From positions 1-18,890 of the forward strand of contig CAMXXM010000004.1 of NCBI GenBank assembly GCA_947253195.1: 18,890 bases of DNA, written 5' to 3'. The notes under the pieces were generated by a model. The model worked only from the letters and a program-made list of their open reading frames with translations, did not search any database and was not told the origin of the DNA. The position numbers and the translations under genes are program-made. Shown in pieces: positions 1-8,236 of this stretch (position 1 is its first letter; the number at the start of each line of letters is the position of its first letter). The DNA comes from an uncultured Porphyromonas sp. (GTDB lineage Bacteria > Bacteroidota > Bacteroidia > Bacteroidales > Porphyromonadaceae).

Positions 1-239
1 CGTGTCGCATGCCGCTCGAAGGCCATCCGTGCATCCACGGCTCCCAGTCCGCATCCGTTGTCGATGATCTGGATCAAGGTCTTGCCGGCATCCTTGATGA
101 TGATCCGGATGTCGGTGGCTCCGGCGTCAATGGCATTCTCGACCAGCTCCTTGACGACAGAAGCGGGACGCTGGATCACCTCACCGGCAGCGATCTGATT
201 GGCAATATTATCCGGTAAAAGATGTACTCTGCTATCCAC
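1..239 (-). CDS. mutL: DNA mismatch repair protein MutL, N-terminal part (cut by window edge)
   Basis: Only the first 79 codons are in the window; the gene runs off the left edge. MutL is the ATP-dependent matchmaker that couples MutS mismatch recognition to strand incision. The visible part is the start of the GHKL (Bergerat) ATPase domain. It contains [10 protein letters not shown] (residues 12-21), [12 protein letters not shown] (30-41) with the catalytic-base Glu31 and Mg-binding Asn35 (E. coli E29/N33), and DNGCGL (60-65) with the ADP-contacting Asp. No ATG lies between the preceding gene's stop and this conserved block, so I place the start at a GTG (239-237), giving [15 protein letters not shown], which fits the family N-terminus exactly. 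It begins 8 bp after the stop of the small membrane-protein gene and is probably the last gene of the glnS-surA-ostA-like run. Identity is certain; the start codon is inferred. Confidence 0.95.
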   Translation of the reverse strand, partial: MDSRVHLLPDNIANQIAAGEVIQRPASVVKELVENAIDAGATDIRIIIKDAGKTLIQIIDNGCGLGAVDARMAFERHAT

Positions 240-247
240 TCTATGGC

Positions 248-610
248 TTACCAGAAGATGAAAAGCTGCGCAAAGTCAGCCCATGTGGTGATGCCTAAGC
301 TCTCAAAGATCCAGTAGGTGAAGGCAAAGAGGATGGCAAGGACAAAAACAAGTTGCCTATTCTTCTTACCGATGCTCTCCGAGAAGTCCTCCGGGTCGCC
401 ATACTTGGCAAGTCGCTCGGAGTTGCGCCGGAAGTGCCCTCTGAGGTTTTCCTTCAAGTCCTCCTCCGTGAGGGGATTCGCCTCCGGGTCGACCCTATGC
501 TTGGAGAGCCGGATCTTGCGCTCCAGCTCCTTCTTCTTAGGGTCAAAGGTGAGGTAGGTGTACCTGAATCCTCTTGGCTTCTTAGACTTATAAAAACTTC
601 CCCATCCCAT
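248..610 (-). CDS. conserved Bacteroidetes hypothetical protein, single C-terminal membrane segment
   Basis: A 120-residue protein of unknown function. The N-terminal two thirds is very basic and charged, with a lysine/arginine-rich stretch at residues 8-40 and a predicted helical region rich in Glu/Arg/Lys at 48-85. This is followed by one hydrophobic segment at about 87-106 and a short tail ending in FIFW. The layout suggests a tail-anchored or single-pass inner-membrane protein with a cytoplasmic positively charged domain. The start is 7 bp after the stop of the OstA-like gene and the stop is 8 bp before mutL, so it is co-transcribed with both. From general knowledge, a small protein of this kind commonly sits in this place in Bacteroidales genomes; I cannot assign a function. 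Its reality is supported by tight spacing and by composition. Confidence 0.85.
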   Translation of the reverse strand: MGWGSFYKSKKPRGFRYTYLTFDPKKKELERKIRLSKHRVDPEANPLTEEDLKENLRGHFRRNSERLAKYGDPEDFSESIGKKNRQLVFVLAILFAFTYWIFESLGITTWADFAQLFIFW

Positions 611-617
611 GCTATGG

Positions 618-2732
618 TCACTTCTTCTTAGGTTGTGTCGCTTCGTCCTCCTTGCGGATCGTGGCTTGTTGCTCCTTCTTGAACCCCGTAATCGCCTGAC
701 GCGCCTTCGTCTCTACCTCATTGGTCACAGCCTTAGGTATCAATCCGAGGGAGTCAAGCTGAGCAGCACCCACGCGGCGGAGGGAGTCGGTCACCTCGAT
801 GGGGCGCTGTCGCCCATCGAGGAAGTCGGTTAGCCGTTGCCCGAAGGTGGCTCTGAGAGTGCTGTCGGCTGCACCCTGCAGGATCTCACGACCCGCCTGA
901 GGCAGGGAGACAGCAAGGGAGTCCATCACATGACCCCTGATCGAGTCTATGGAGATGCCCGTGGTGTCTGCCATCGTCCGTATGATCGAGTCGGTCAGCG
1001 CTGTCACGAGCGAGTCAGAGGGGAGAGTGGACTGTGTCGCTTGCCGTGGCTGCTCCTCCTTAGGCGTCGGGAGGTCCTGTAAGAGACCGGTCGTCGGTGG
1101 GCGCGGCACCAAGTCGCCTCCACCCTCACCCGGTGTCGGGGTGCGGCGGAAGATGTCCAAAGAGTCGACCGGACGTCCCTCAGGGAACCAGACAAAGTCG
1201 GGATAGACCAGATCGCTCTCCTCGACGAGGAAGATCGGCTTGGTGCGTCCCTTCGTCTGACCAAGGAGGAGGATCCGCACCACCTCGCGATTCTCCAGTT
1301 GCATCAGTATCTCGCTACTCTGCGTGTGCGTCTGCTCGGTCTGGATGGAGTCCTTATTCTCGCTGAAGTAGATCGTCTCCGCATTTCCCCGCGTCCATAC
1401 GGAGTCCATCTCGCCCTCATGGAAGTAGGCCTCCACATCCCGACCTCGCATCTGATTATAGTATTTTTTCCGCAGATGCTGGGACATGTAGGCATTCTCT
1501 CCGATCAGGGCACGCTCGACGGAACCATTTTTCATAAACAGGCGGATCGAGTCTCCGGTGACCTGTGAGAGACCGCTCCAGACGAAGGGGCGACCATACA
1601 TCTTCATCACCGAGTCCCGAGTGAGGAAGGCCATAGAGTCGGCGACTGCCTGTGCGTCCCTACGCCAGGTACGTACGTTGCCTATCCCCTTTGCGATATT
1701 ATTGACGGAGTCGACCTTGATCAGCTGCATCCGATCAGCGCCGGTAAAGAGGTGGTCGGAGTCTGAGTACTCGTAGATGTAGGCATGGTCTATCGCCTCA
1801 CCGCACTCTGTGGAGTCGTTGTACATCACATGATTGCCCCTCAGCTCCATTCTCTCAGCCGTATCCCTGAGGATGACACTACCATAGAGGTCGGCAAAGT
1901 GCGCTGGGCGATCGTAGATGAGGGAGTCACCCGTCATCCATCGGCTGCCGGAGACGATCTCGGCCCGGTCAAGGAGTGTCGCCACGTCCTCCTCCGTCCG
2001 GTAGATGCCACGAGTAGCGTAGATGATACCGCTGTCGCCCTCGATCGTGGTGGGACCGAGTATGGTAGCGACCTTGGTATTAGTGTCGTAGTGCAGCGTA
2101 TCGGAGTAGAGGGTGAAGTTGTCATTTTGCAGTACGACGTCGTTGTAGAAGACCGCTGTCTTATCCACCGTGGAGTACTCCGCATAGACGCTCGAGAGCA
2201 CATTGAGGCTGTCGGCGACCGAACCGTAGTCAAAGTAGTAGGCGATCCCCGACATACGGTCGTAGTCCAGGCTGTCGGTGAGGAGGGTATTCTCCCCCTG
2301 CTCCATCTGCACCAGCTCTCGGAGGCGTGCCAGCTTCGTATAGCCGTCGTAGTCCAAGTAGTTGCAGTAAATGTCGACCGTATCCTGAGCTTGGTGGATG
2401 TGGACGTTGCCAAAAGCCTCGAAGCGATTGGTCTCCCTATAGAGGAGCGCGCTATCGCAGTACATCAGTGCGTTGTCGTGCTTGAAGACAACGTTCCCCG
2501 TCAGGATCTGCGCATCGGGATTGACCTCCTTATCGAAGCGCCATAGATCCACGTGCTCTATGATGATCCGCTCCTTGCCGGTCGTGTCAACTGGTGCCGT
2601 CTGTAGGGAGGAGAGCAAGCCGGCAGTCCCCGGAGCCGATGACCGTGCCTGAGTAGCCAGAAGCCCTGCCACCGACAGGAGCGTCAGTGCCAGAGCTATG
2701 AGAATGGGATAACGATGGTCACCTTCGTTCAT
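618..2732 (-). CDS. OstA-like (LptA/LptD N-domain) periplasmic protein
   Basis: A 704-residue exported protein of the OstA/LptA superfamily, whose beta-jellyroll strands bind lipid A during lipopolysaccharide transport across the periplasm. A hydrophobic segment at about residues 9-28 acts as signal peptide or anchor. From about 60 to 500 there are repeated strand-turn units of OstA type, for example AQILTGNVVFKHDNALMYCD (74-93), followed by similar units built on 'DSLHYD/DSLIYD' and 'G-V-FN'. The C-terminal ~170 residues are low-complexity: proline-rich near 530-570, then Ser/Thr/Asp-rich, ending in a lysine-rich tail. The outer-membrane barrel domain of true LptD is not visible, so this is an OstA-like soluble or bridge protein; a separate LptD should exist elsewhere in the genome. 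It starts 31 bp after the surA-like stop, in one transcription unit with a periplasmic folding factor. Role in LPS transport is inferred from the family. Confidence 0.88.
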   Translation of the reverse strand: MNEGDHRYPILIALALTLLSVAGLLATQARSSAPGTAGLLSSLQTAPVDTTGKERIIIEHVDLWRFDKEVNPDAQILTGNVVFKHDNALMYCDSALLYRETNRFEAFGNVHIHQAQDTVDIYCNYLDYDGYTKLARLRELVQMEQGENTLLTDSLDYDRMSGIAYYFDYGSVADSLNVLSSVYAEYSTVDKTAVFYNDVVLQNDNFTLYSDTLHYDTNTKVATILGPTTIEGDSGIIYATRGIYRTEEDVATLLDRAEIVSGSRWMTGDSLIYDRPAHFADLYGSVILRDTAERMELRGNHVMYNDSTECGEAIDHAYIYEYSDSDHLFTGADRMQLIKVDSVNNIAKGIGNVRTWRRDAQAVADSMAFLTRDSVMKMYGRPFVWSGLSQVTGDSIRLFMKNGSVERALIGENAYMSQHLRKKYYNQMRGRDVEAYFHEGEMDSVWTRGNAETIYFSENKDSIQTEQTHTQSSEILMQLENREVVRILLLGQTKGRTKPIFLVEESDLVYPDFVWFPEGRPVDSLDIFRRTPTPGEGGGDLVPRPPTTGLLQDLPTPKEEQPRQATQSTLPSDSLVTALTDSIIRTMADTTGISIDSIRGHVMDSLAVSLPQAGREILQGAADSTLRATFGQRLTDFLDGRQRPIEVTDSLRRVGAAQLDSLGLIPKAVTNEVETKARQAITGFKKEQQATIRKEDEATQPKKK

Positions 2733-2763
2733 AGGAGCCTACTCTTGCAGTTTTGGGACAAGC

Positions 2764-4188
2764 TCACTCCTTCTCCGTACCCTCACGAAGCACCCAGCCT
2801 GGGTACTGAAAGGTACACTGACGATAGGCGGGAGCAATGCTGACGTAAGTGGTTTTCTGCTTCTCGCGGATCCACTCATCGAGCAGCTCCTCACGCTTCT
2901 TCCCCTCCACCATATCCTTGATCACCTGATAGTCGTCGACGACATTAGCGCGGTGACCCGGCTTGCGGCTCTTTAGGCGGGCGATCGCCACCACGAGGTG
3001 GTTATTCTTATCCGTCATGGTAAAGGGCTTGGTGATCTCGCCCTCACTCAGCTCTGCAACGAGCGATGACATCTCCTGCGGCAGGTCAGACATCTGGAAG
3101 CGCGAGGTGCCAAAGAGAGAGCTCTGCTGATTGGTATTCACCATCTGCCCATTACTCAGCCGGGTATCCTCATCCGAGGAGTAGTAGAGTGCAGCGGTGG
3201 CAAAGGGGACACTGTCCCTCGTGATGATGCCGGCGATGGAGTCCATCTGGCTATTCGTCGCGAGGAGCTCCTCCTGATTGACCTCCGGACTCAGCATAAT
3301 GTGCCGCACGTTGATCAGGTCACCCCGCTTCTCGATCAGCTGGATGATATGGTAGCCGCGCTTCGTCTCCACGATGCGGGACACTTTCTTCGGGTCATTG
3401 AGGCTAAAGGCGACGTTGGCAAACTCCGGCTCCAGCTCCGCACGACCGACAAAGCCGATCTCGCCACCCCTGAGGGCGGTCTCATTGTCCTTGGAGTAGA
3501 GGCGAGCCAGCGTCTCAAAGTCAGACTTACCGCTATTGATCTGCTCCGTGAAGTCGACCAGTCGTTGCTTCACCGCATCGACCTCCTTGACCGAGATCTT
3601 GGGCTGAAGGGTGAGTATCTGCACCTCCACCGTCGTGGGGACAAAGGGCAGGGAGTCCTTATTGATCTGCTCATAGAAGCGATTGACCTCCGACGGGGCG
3701 ACCATCACCTCGCCGACAATCTTCTGCTGCATCTGCATGACGGTGTACTGCTCAGTCACCACCTTACGGCGTTCCTCCCGTATCTGAGAGTATTTCTGAC
3801 CGAGGTACTCCTCGAGCTTCTCCTTGCTCCCCAGCTGATTGGTCACCTGCTCCAGCCACTGATTGACGTTGGCATTGATCATCTGCTGATTGGGCACGAT
3901 GCTGTCGATCTTAGCTTGGTTGAGGAAGAGCTTTGAGATCGCCATCTGCTCGGGGATAATGCAGCGCGGATCACCCTGGAAGGGCTGCCCCATACTCTCG
4001 TAGTACATCCTCTGTCGCTCAATATCGGAGAGCAGGATCGGCTCATCACCCACGACCCAGGCCACCTCATCCACCACATTCTTGCGGCTCTGGGCGAGCA
4101 TCGTGAGCGGAGCGAGGAAGAGCAGGCAGAGGGCACTCAGGATCTGCCGCCGATGGGACCGGGTATGGGGTTGCGTACTCATTAGCAT
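2764..4188 (-). CDS. SurA-like periplasmic peptidyl-prolyl cis-trans isomerase
   Basis: A 474-residue parvulin-type (PpiC) isomerase and chaperone that in this family helps outer-membrane proteins fold in the periplasm. A signal peptide occupies about residues 1-33 (basic start, hydrophobic core LSALCLLFLAPLTM, cleavage near LAQ). A SurA_N-type helical region covers about 36-170, starting with VVDEVAWVVGDEPILLSDIE. A first parvulin domain lies at about 180-290, with the signatures FETLARLYSKD, GGEIGFVGR and RGYHIIQL. A second, more divergent repeat begins at NVRHIML and runs to about 410. The start follows the glnS stop by 6 bp; an ATG two codons further in (MSTQPH) is an equally good start. 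The downstream neighbour is the OstA-like gene, so the pair fits outer-membrane assembly. Family assignment is firm; calling it the functional SurA is inference because Bacteroidetes often carry several paralogues. Confidence 0.92.
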   Translation of the reverse strand: MLMSTQPHTRSHRRQILSALCLLFLAPLTMLAQSRKNVVDEVAWVVGDEPILLSDIERQRMYYESMGQPFQGDPRCIIPEQMAISKLFLNQAKIDSIVPNQQMINANVNQWLEQVTNQLGSKEKLEEYLGQKYSQIREERRKVVTEQYTVMQMQQKIVGEVMVAPSEVNRFYEQINKDSLPFVPTTVEVQILTLQPKISVKEVDAVKQRLVDFTEQINSGKSDFETLARLYSKDNETALRGGEIGFVGRAELEPEFANVAFSLNDPKKVSRIVETKRGYHIIQLIEKRGDLINVRHIMLSPEVNQEELLATNSQMDSIAGIITRDSVPFATAALYYSSDEDTRLSNGQMVNTNQQSSLFGTSRFQMSDLPQEMSSLVAELSEGEITKPFTMTDKNNHLVVAIARLKSRKPGHRANVVDDYQVIKDMVEGKKREELLDEWIREKQKTTYVSIAPAYRQCTFQYPGWVLREGTEKE

Positions 4189-4194
4189 GACCTA

Positions 4195-5916
4195 TTACTT
4201 ATTGGCTTTGTCGTTACTGACCATCTTCCTCCACGAGTCGCGGAGGGAGACAGTCTGATTGAATACCGGCAGCTCGTCTGTGCTGTCCTTGTCCTTGGTG
4301 AAGTAGCCCTTGCGGACAAATTGATAGTGGTCCTCCACCTGAGCCTCCGTGATAAACTTCTCTGCATAGCAGGGGTAAAGGATCGTCTCACTCTGAGGAT
4401 TGATCAACTCTCTGATATCCTCGCACTCCTCCGCCATCGGATCCTCAGCAGAGAAGAGGTGGTCATACATACGGACCTCGACCGGCTGCGCACCGGCTGC
4501 ATAGACCCAGTGGATGGTCCCCTTCACCTTGCGATCGGCGGTGGCGCCACCGGTCTTGCTCTCCGGGTCGTACTCGGCATAGACTGTGGTGACCTGTCCG
4601 GTGGAGTCCTTCTCGCAACCGGTGCAGGTGACAATGTAGGCAGAGCGGAGCCGAGTCTCGCGCCCGGGCGTGAGACGGAAGTACTTCTTGGGCGCATCCT
4701 CCATAAAGTCCTCCCGCTCGATCCAGAGCTCTCGGCCAAAGGTCTGCGTGTGGGTGCCGGCATCCGGGTCCTCCGGATTATTGACGCACTCCATCTCCTC
4801 CGTCTCTCCCTCTGGGTAATTGGTGATCACCAGCTTGATCGGATCGAGGACCACAGCGACCCGGGTGGCGACCTTATTCAGATCCTCCCGCACATAGTGC
4901 TCCAGGTGCTCCTCCTCGATGGTGCCATCGTACTTCGTGTAGCCGATGGCCCCGATGAAGTTTCGGATGCTCTGCGGGGTGTAGCCCCTCCGGCGCATAC
5001 CGACGAGGGTGGGCATCCGGGGATCATCCCAGCCGTGGACGAGACCGCGCTGCACCAGCTCCAGCAGCTTTCGCTTACTCATCACAGTGTGGGTGAGATT
5101 GAGCCTATTAAACTCATACTGGCGCGGGCGATACTCGCTATCCTCAGGCTTGAGGAGGTCAATGAAGTAATCGTAAAGTGGGCGGTGGGGGACAAACTCG
5201 AGCGTACAGATCGAGTGGGTCACTCCCTCGAAGTAGTCACTCTGCCCATGTGCAAAGTCGTACATCGGGTAGACCGACCAGTCGGTCCCGGTGCGGGCAT
5301 GCGGCTTCTTGATGATGCGGTAGATGATCGGGTCGCGGAAGAGGAGATTGGGGTGCGCCATATCGATCTTGGCCCGGAGGGTCATCGACCCCTCGGCGTG
5401 TTTGCCATGACGCATCTCCTCGAAGAGCCGGAGATTTTCTTCCACCGGGCGATCCCGGTAAGGGCTGGCTGTCCCGGGCTCGGTGAGCGTCCCCTTCTGA
5501 GCAGCGATCTGCTCGGACGTCTGCTCATCGACGTAGGCAAGTCCCCGCTTGATCAGGTCGACCGCAAAGTCGTAGAGCTTATCGAAGTAGTCACTGGCGT
5601 GGTAGACATTGCCCCAGTGGAAGCCCAGCCACTCAATATCCCGCAGGATCGCATCGACATACTCCTGATCCTCCTTGACGGGATTGGTGTCATCGAAGCG
5701 AATGTTGCAGACACCGCCATACTTCTCGGCGATGCCGAAGTCCATACAAACCGCCTTGGCGTGACCGATGTGGAGGTAGCCATTGGGCTCCGGTGGGAAG
5801 CGCGTCTGGATGCGTCCGTTGTGGAGCCCCTCCCTGAGGTCACGCTCCACGATCTGCTGTATAAAGTTGAGCGACTTCTCCTCGCCGCTTTTTACTGGTT
5901 CTACTATCTCGCTCAT
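4195..5916 (-). CDS. glnS: glutaminyl-tRNA synthetase
   Basis: A 573-residue class I aminoacyl-tRNA synthetase that charges tRNA-Gln in the cytoplasm. The class I HIGH motif is seen in PPEPNGYLHIGHAKAV (HIGH at residues 49-52). The KMSKS equivalent is VMSKRK (278-283), exactly as in bacterial GlnRS, and NIRFDDTNP (71-79) is also typical. The C-terminal part carries the anticodon-binding beta-barrels. Length is close to the E. coli enzyme (about 550). Possession of GlnRS means that this lineage does not depend solely on the GatCAB transamidation route for Gln-tRNA. It is the first gene of the minus-strand run ending in mutL, preceded by a Bacteroidetes-type -7 element at 5994-6001. A 538-residue open frame lies antisense to it and is a codon-bias shadow. 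Confidence 0.98.
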   Translation of the reverse strand: MSEIVEPVKSGEEKSLNFIQQIVERDLREGLHNGRIQTRFPPEPNGYLHIGHAKAVCMDFGIAEKYGGVCNIRFDDTNPVKEDQEYVDAILRDIEWLGFHWGNVYHASDYFDKLYDFAVDLIKRGLAYVDEQTSEQIAAQKGTLTEPGTASPYRDRPVEENLRLFEEMRHGKHAEGSMTLRAKIDMAHPNLLFRDPIIYRIIKKPHARTGTDWSVYPMYDFAHGQSDYFEGVTHSICTLEFVPHRPLYDYFIDLLKPEDSEYRPRQYEFNRLNLTHTVMSKRKLLELVQRGLVHGWDDPRMPTLVGMRRRGYTPQSIRNFIGAIGYTKYDGTIEEEHLEHYVREDLNKVATRVAVVLDPIKLVITNYPEGETEEMECVNNPEDPDAGTHTQTFGRELWIEREDFMEDAPKKYFRLTPGRETRLRSAYIVTCTGCEKDSTGQVTTVYAEYDPESKTGGATADRKVKGTIHWVYAAGAQPVEVRMYDHLFSAEDPMAEECEDIRELINPQSETILYPCYAEKFITEAQVEDHYQFVRKGYFTKDKDSTDELPVFNQTVSLRDSWRKMVSNDKANK

Positions 5917-5993
5917 ACAAGACTCTTAATAGGGTAAAAGACAGGGCGGTGACAGCTCCCGGGAAGCCGGTAACGATGCCACACCATTGATCA

Positions 5994-6001
5994 CAAAGAT
6001 A
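5994..6001 (-). promoter_or_regulatory. putative -7 element of the glnS promoter
   Basis: On the minus strand this reads TATCTTTG, a full match to the Bacteroidetes -7 consensus TANNTTTG. It lies 77 bp upstream of the glnS ATG. I see no good TTG element at the expected -33 distance, so the assignment is moderate. Confidence 0.45.
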
Positions 6002-6051
6002 CTACAATTAGCCCACCTATCCACCACCCCTACCACGACCTCAGGGCAAGC

Positions 6052-6172
6052 GCATTAGCCCCCACCACTACAAGCGGGCACCTAATACCGATATTAGTGA
6101 AGTCTAATACCGATAGTAGAATTCACTAATATCGGTATTAGACTTCAGCCTTATGAGGGGGGGGGCTAATGC
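6052..6172. repeat. nested inverted-repeat element, AT-rich core, 12-bp outer arms
   Basis: The outer arms are perfect 12-bp inverted repeats, GCATTAGCCCCC at 6052-6063 and GGGGGCTAATGC at 6161-6172. Between them lie three related units built on CTAATACCGATATTAG, the first and third of which are themselves small palindromes. Two long, mutually exclusive hairpins can form: 6082-6101 with 6122-6141 (20 bp, no mismatch) and 6099-6118 with 6127-6146 (20 positions, one mismatch, 8-nt loop). The core is far more AT-rich than the rest of the window. The right outer arm contains the TAG stop codon of the LTA-synthase-family gene. There is no transposase and no obvious target duplication. It could be a MITE-like or REP-like element, a 3' mRNA structure, or a protein-binding site. 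Confidence 0.8.
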
Positions 6173-8187
6173 TGTGCGCTCGCCGCGGGGGCGTCAGGGT
6201 CGGTCAGCACAAAGCCCGAGGAGAAGAGCCGCTCGCTATAGTCCTGCGCAATCGCTCTCAGCAGGTGGCTGTAGTGGTCCCGGATGGAGTCGCTCGGCAG
6301 TGTCGGGTCGGGATGATCCGTCTGCACCGGTGCGCGAGGAGCCTCAATAGAGACCTCCCCGTCTCGCCGCATCACCACGGTCAGCTCCTTTGTGAAGAGG
6401 AAGTACCGGTCGAAGAAGTTGTTGAGCGCGTAGTGATCCACCCGGTCATCAAAGACATTGTGACCATAGGAGTAGATCGGTCGATCGATCCCCAGCAGAT
6501 AGAGCAGTGTGGGATAGATGTCGAGATGCTGGACAACGCGATCGGAGATCTCACCCCGGAGGGATCCGTCGGGGACATAGAAGCAGATCGGCACCATCGA
6601 CCTGCCTGCTGGGCAGTCGTACTCAGGACGGTCACTCTGATTGGTGTGGTCGCCCGTGATGACGAAGATCGTATGGTCGTACCACGGCTCATCCTTGATG
6701 GCGTCAAAGAAGTCTCGCAGCGCCTCATCAGCATACTGCGCTGTGCGGTGGATCGGGAGCGTACCCGGCTTATACCTTTTCTCATACCCCAGAGGGAGCT
6801 GGAAGGGGTGGTGATTGGTGAGTGAGAAGAAGAAGGCTCCGAAGGGCTCTCTGAGGGAGCGCTTCATGTCCCGCGCCATCGCCTGCTCAAAGGGATCGTC
6901 AAAGACACCCCACGACTTCATGAAGTACCGATCGGCATCCGGCACCTCCTGACGGAAGTCCTCCGCCGTGTACTGGCGCTCAAGCCCCATCCGGTGGAGG
7001 AAGTCATAGAAGCCCATCGCCCCCGGCTCATCGCCGTGGTAAAACTTCAGGTCATACCCCTCGTCCCTCAGCATCAGCGGCAGCCCCGATGTGAAGGCGT
7101 GACACTGCTGATAGCTATTCATCTGAAACTCCTTGTCATTGAAGGTAGCGCCAAAGGTTGGGAGTGACGCATAGATCGATGGGAAAGACTCGACGGAGCG
7201 CTTCCCATTGGCATAGCCGTACTTTGCGTAGAGCGTATGAGGGATGAGAGAGTCGAGGAACGGGGTATAGCTCTCGTAGCCGGGGATCTCCGTATTGAGC
7301 GCACCGATGTACTCCCGACCCATACTCTCCATCAGGACGATCATCACATTGTATCCCCGCAACGATCCGAAGAGGGTATCTCCCGGCTCGAGTGGCTCAG
7401 CCTGATAGACGGGGTCAAAGATCCGCCTAAGCTCGTTCGGGTCGTAAAACCGGTACCGGACGAAGCGCGCACCGGAACTCCGGGAAAGCGAGTAAGGGGT
7501 ATTCAGCACCAGTGCCACCTCACGATAGTCCTCTATATATCTATCGGCTATCGCCTCACTGAGTGGACTCTCATGGGATCGGAGGGTGCCACGCATCCCG
7601 ACCACGATGAGTCCGACAGCGAAGATAGCAGTGGCCATCCGGCGCACCAGCGGACTTCTTTTTTGCTCCACTATAGGGGCGAAGGAGAAGTGGAGAAAGC
7701 CGTAGACCAGCAGAGACATCAGGGCGAAGAATGCCAAGGTAAGTGGCCAAAACTGAACCATGAAGCCTCCTGCAAGACCAACCATATCCTCCTCGCCAAA
7801 CTCGTAGAAAAGGTGTCTCGAGGCACGGCTCAGGATATAGGGATAGTAGCCTGTGTCGCAGATATTCATCACCAGCATCAGGCTCATCGGCAGAAGGAAG
7901 CCGACCGCCCTCACCACCTGCCACCAGTGACGCTGCTCCACTCGTGGTGGCAGGAATGCCCCCACTATCATCATCAGATAGTAGATGACACAGCCATAGA
8001 GGATCACTGCCACATCGTAGTGAAGCCCTCCGGCGAGGAGTGTCAGCAGATGAGGCATCGCGATGAAGCTGAAGAGACTCTTATTGAAGAAGTAGTAAAG
8101 CAGCCTGCAGAGTGTCATCAGCACCACTGCCAGACCGGTGTGAGCCAGCATAGCGACCCACCTATTGCGTATCCTTAGGACACCCAT
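6166..8187 (-). CDS. LTA synthase-family membrane phosphotransferase/sulfatase
   Basis: A 673-residue inner-membrane protein: about five hydrophobic segments in the first 200 residues (near 14-34, 43-80, 91-110, 141-165, 183-199), then a large periplasmic alkaline-phosphatase/sulfatase-fold domain. Visible family motifs are NVMIVLMESMG (280-290, metal-ligand Glu287), ANGKRSVESFPSI (326-338, putative Ser331 nucleophile), NHHPFQLP (458-465) and FVITGDHTNQSD (508-519, metal ligands Asp513/His514). Relatives transfer phosphoglycerol or phosphoethanolamine to envelope glycans or lipids; the substrate here is unknown. The open frame extends to an ATG at 8295, but that would place the start upstream of a good promoter (8237-8266). 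The ATG at 8187 leads straight into the first membrane helix, so I choose it. The stop codon sits inside the outer arm of the palindrome element and is followed by nine cytosines. Confidence 0.88.
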   Translation of the reverse strand: MGVLRIRNRWVAMLAHTGLAVVLMTLCRLLYYFFNKSLFSFIAMPHLLTLLAGGLHYDVAVILYGCVIYYLMMIVGAFLPPRVEQRHWWQVVRAVGFLLPMSLMLVMNICDTGYYPYILSRASRHLFYEFGEEDMVGLAGGFMVQFWPLTLAFFALMSLLVYGFLHFSFAPIVEQKRSPLVRRMATAIFAVGLIVVGMRGTLRSHESPLSEAIADRYIEDYREVALVLNTPYSLSRSSGARFVRYRFYDPNELRRIFDPVYQAEPLEPGDTLFGSLRGYNVMIVLMESMGREYIGALNTEIPGYESYTPFLDSLIPHTLYAKYGYANGKRSVESFPSIYASLPTFGATFNDKEFQMNSYQQCHAFTSGLPLMLRDEGYDLKFYHGDEPGAMGFYDFLHRMGLERQYTAEDFRQEVPDADRYFMKSWGVFDDPFEQAMARDMKRSLREPFGAFFFSLTNHHPFQLPLGYEKRYKPGTLPIHRTAQYADEALRDFFDAIKDEPWYDHTIFVITGDHTNQSDRPEYDCPAGRSMVPICFYVPDGSLRGEISDRVVQHLDIYPTLLYLLGIDRPIYSYGHNVFDDRVDHYALNNFFDRYFLFTKELTVVMRRDGEVSIEAPRAPVQTDHPDPTLPSDSIRDHYSHLLRAIAQDYSERLFSSGFVLTDPDAPAASAQH

Positions 8188-8236
8188 TCCCGAAAAGCAA
8201 GTAATATTGTCAGACAAAAAAAGGAGTATTGTCCCG

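Noticed and set aside
1785..2546. 253-codon open frame antisense to the OstA-like gene
   Set aside because: Val/Asp/Ile-rich shadow of a real gene; no start signal or motif.
4321..5937. 538-codon open frame antisense to glnS
   Set aside because: It mirrors glnS across nearly its full length and encodes no recognisable domain; it results from GC-rich codon use (few stops in that antisense frame).
6082..6146. Palindrome cluster as a simple intrinsic terminator
   Set aside because: No T-run follows the stems on either strand, and three alternative units with long outer arms exceed what a terminator needs.
6052..6172. CRISPR array
   Set aside because: Units are inverted relative to one another, irregularly spaced and without spacers; no cas gene in the window.
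7237..8178. 313-codon open frame antisense to the LTA-synthase-family gene
   Set aside because: His/Gln-rich translation with no domain, fully inside a well-supported gene on the other strand.
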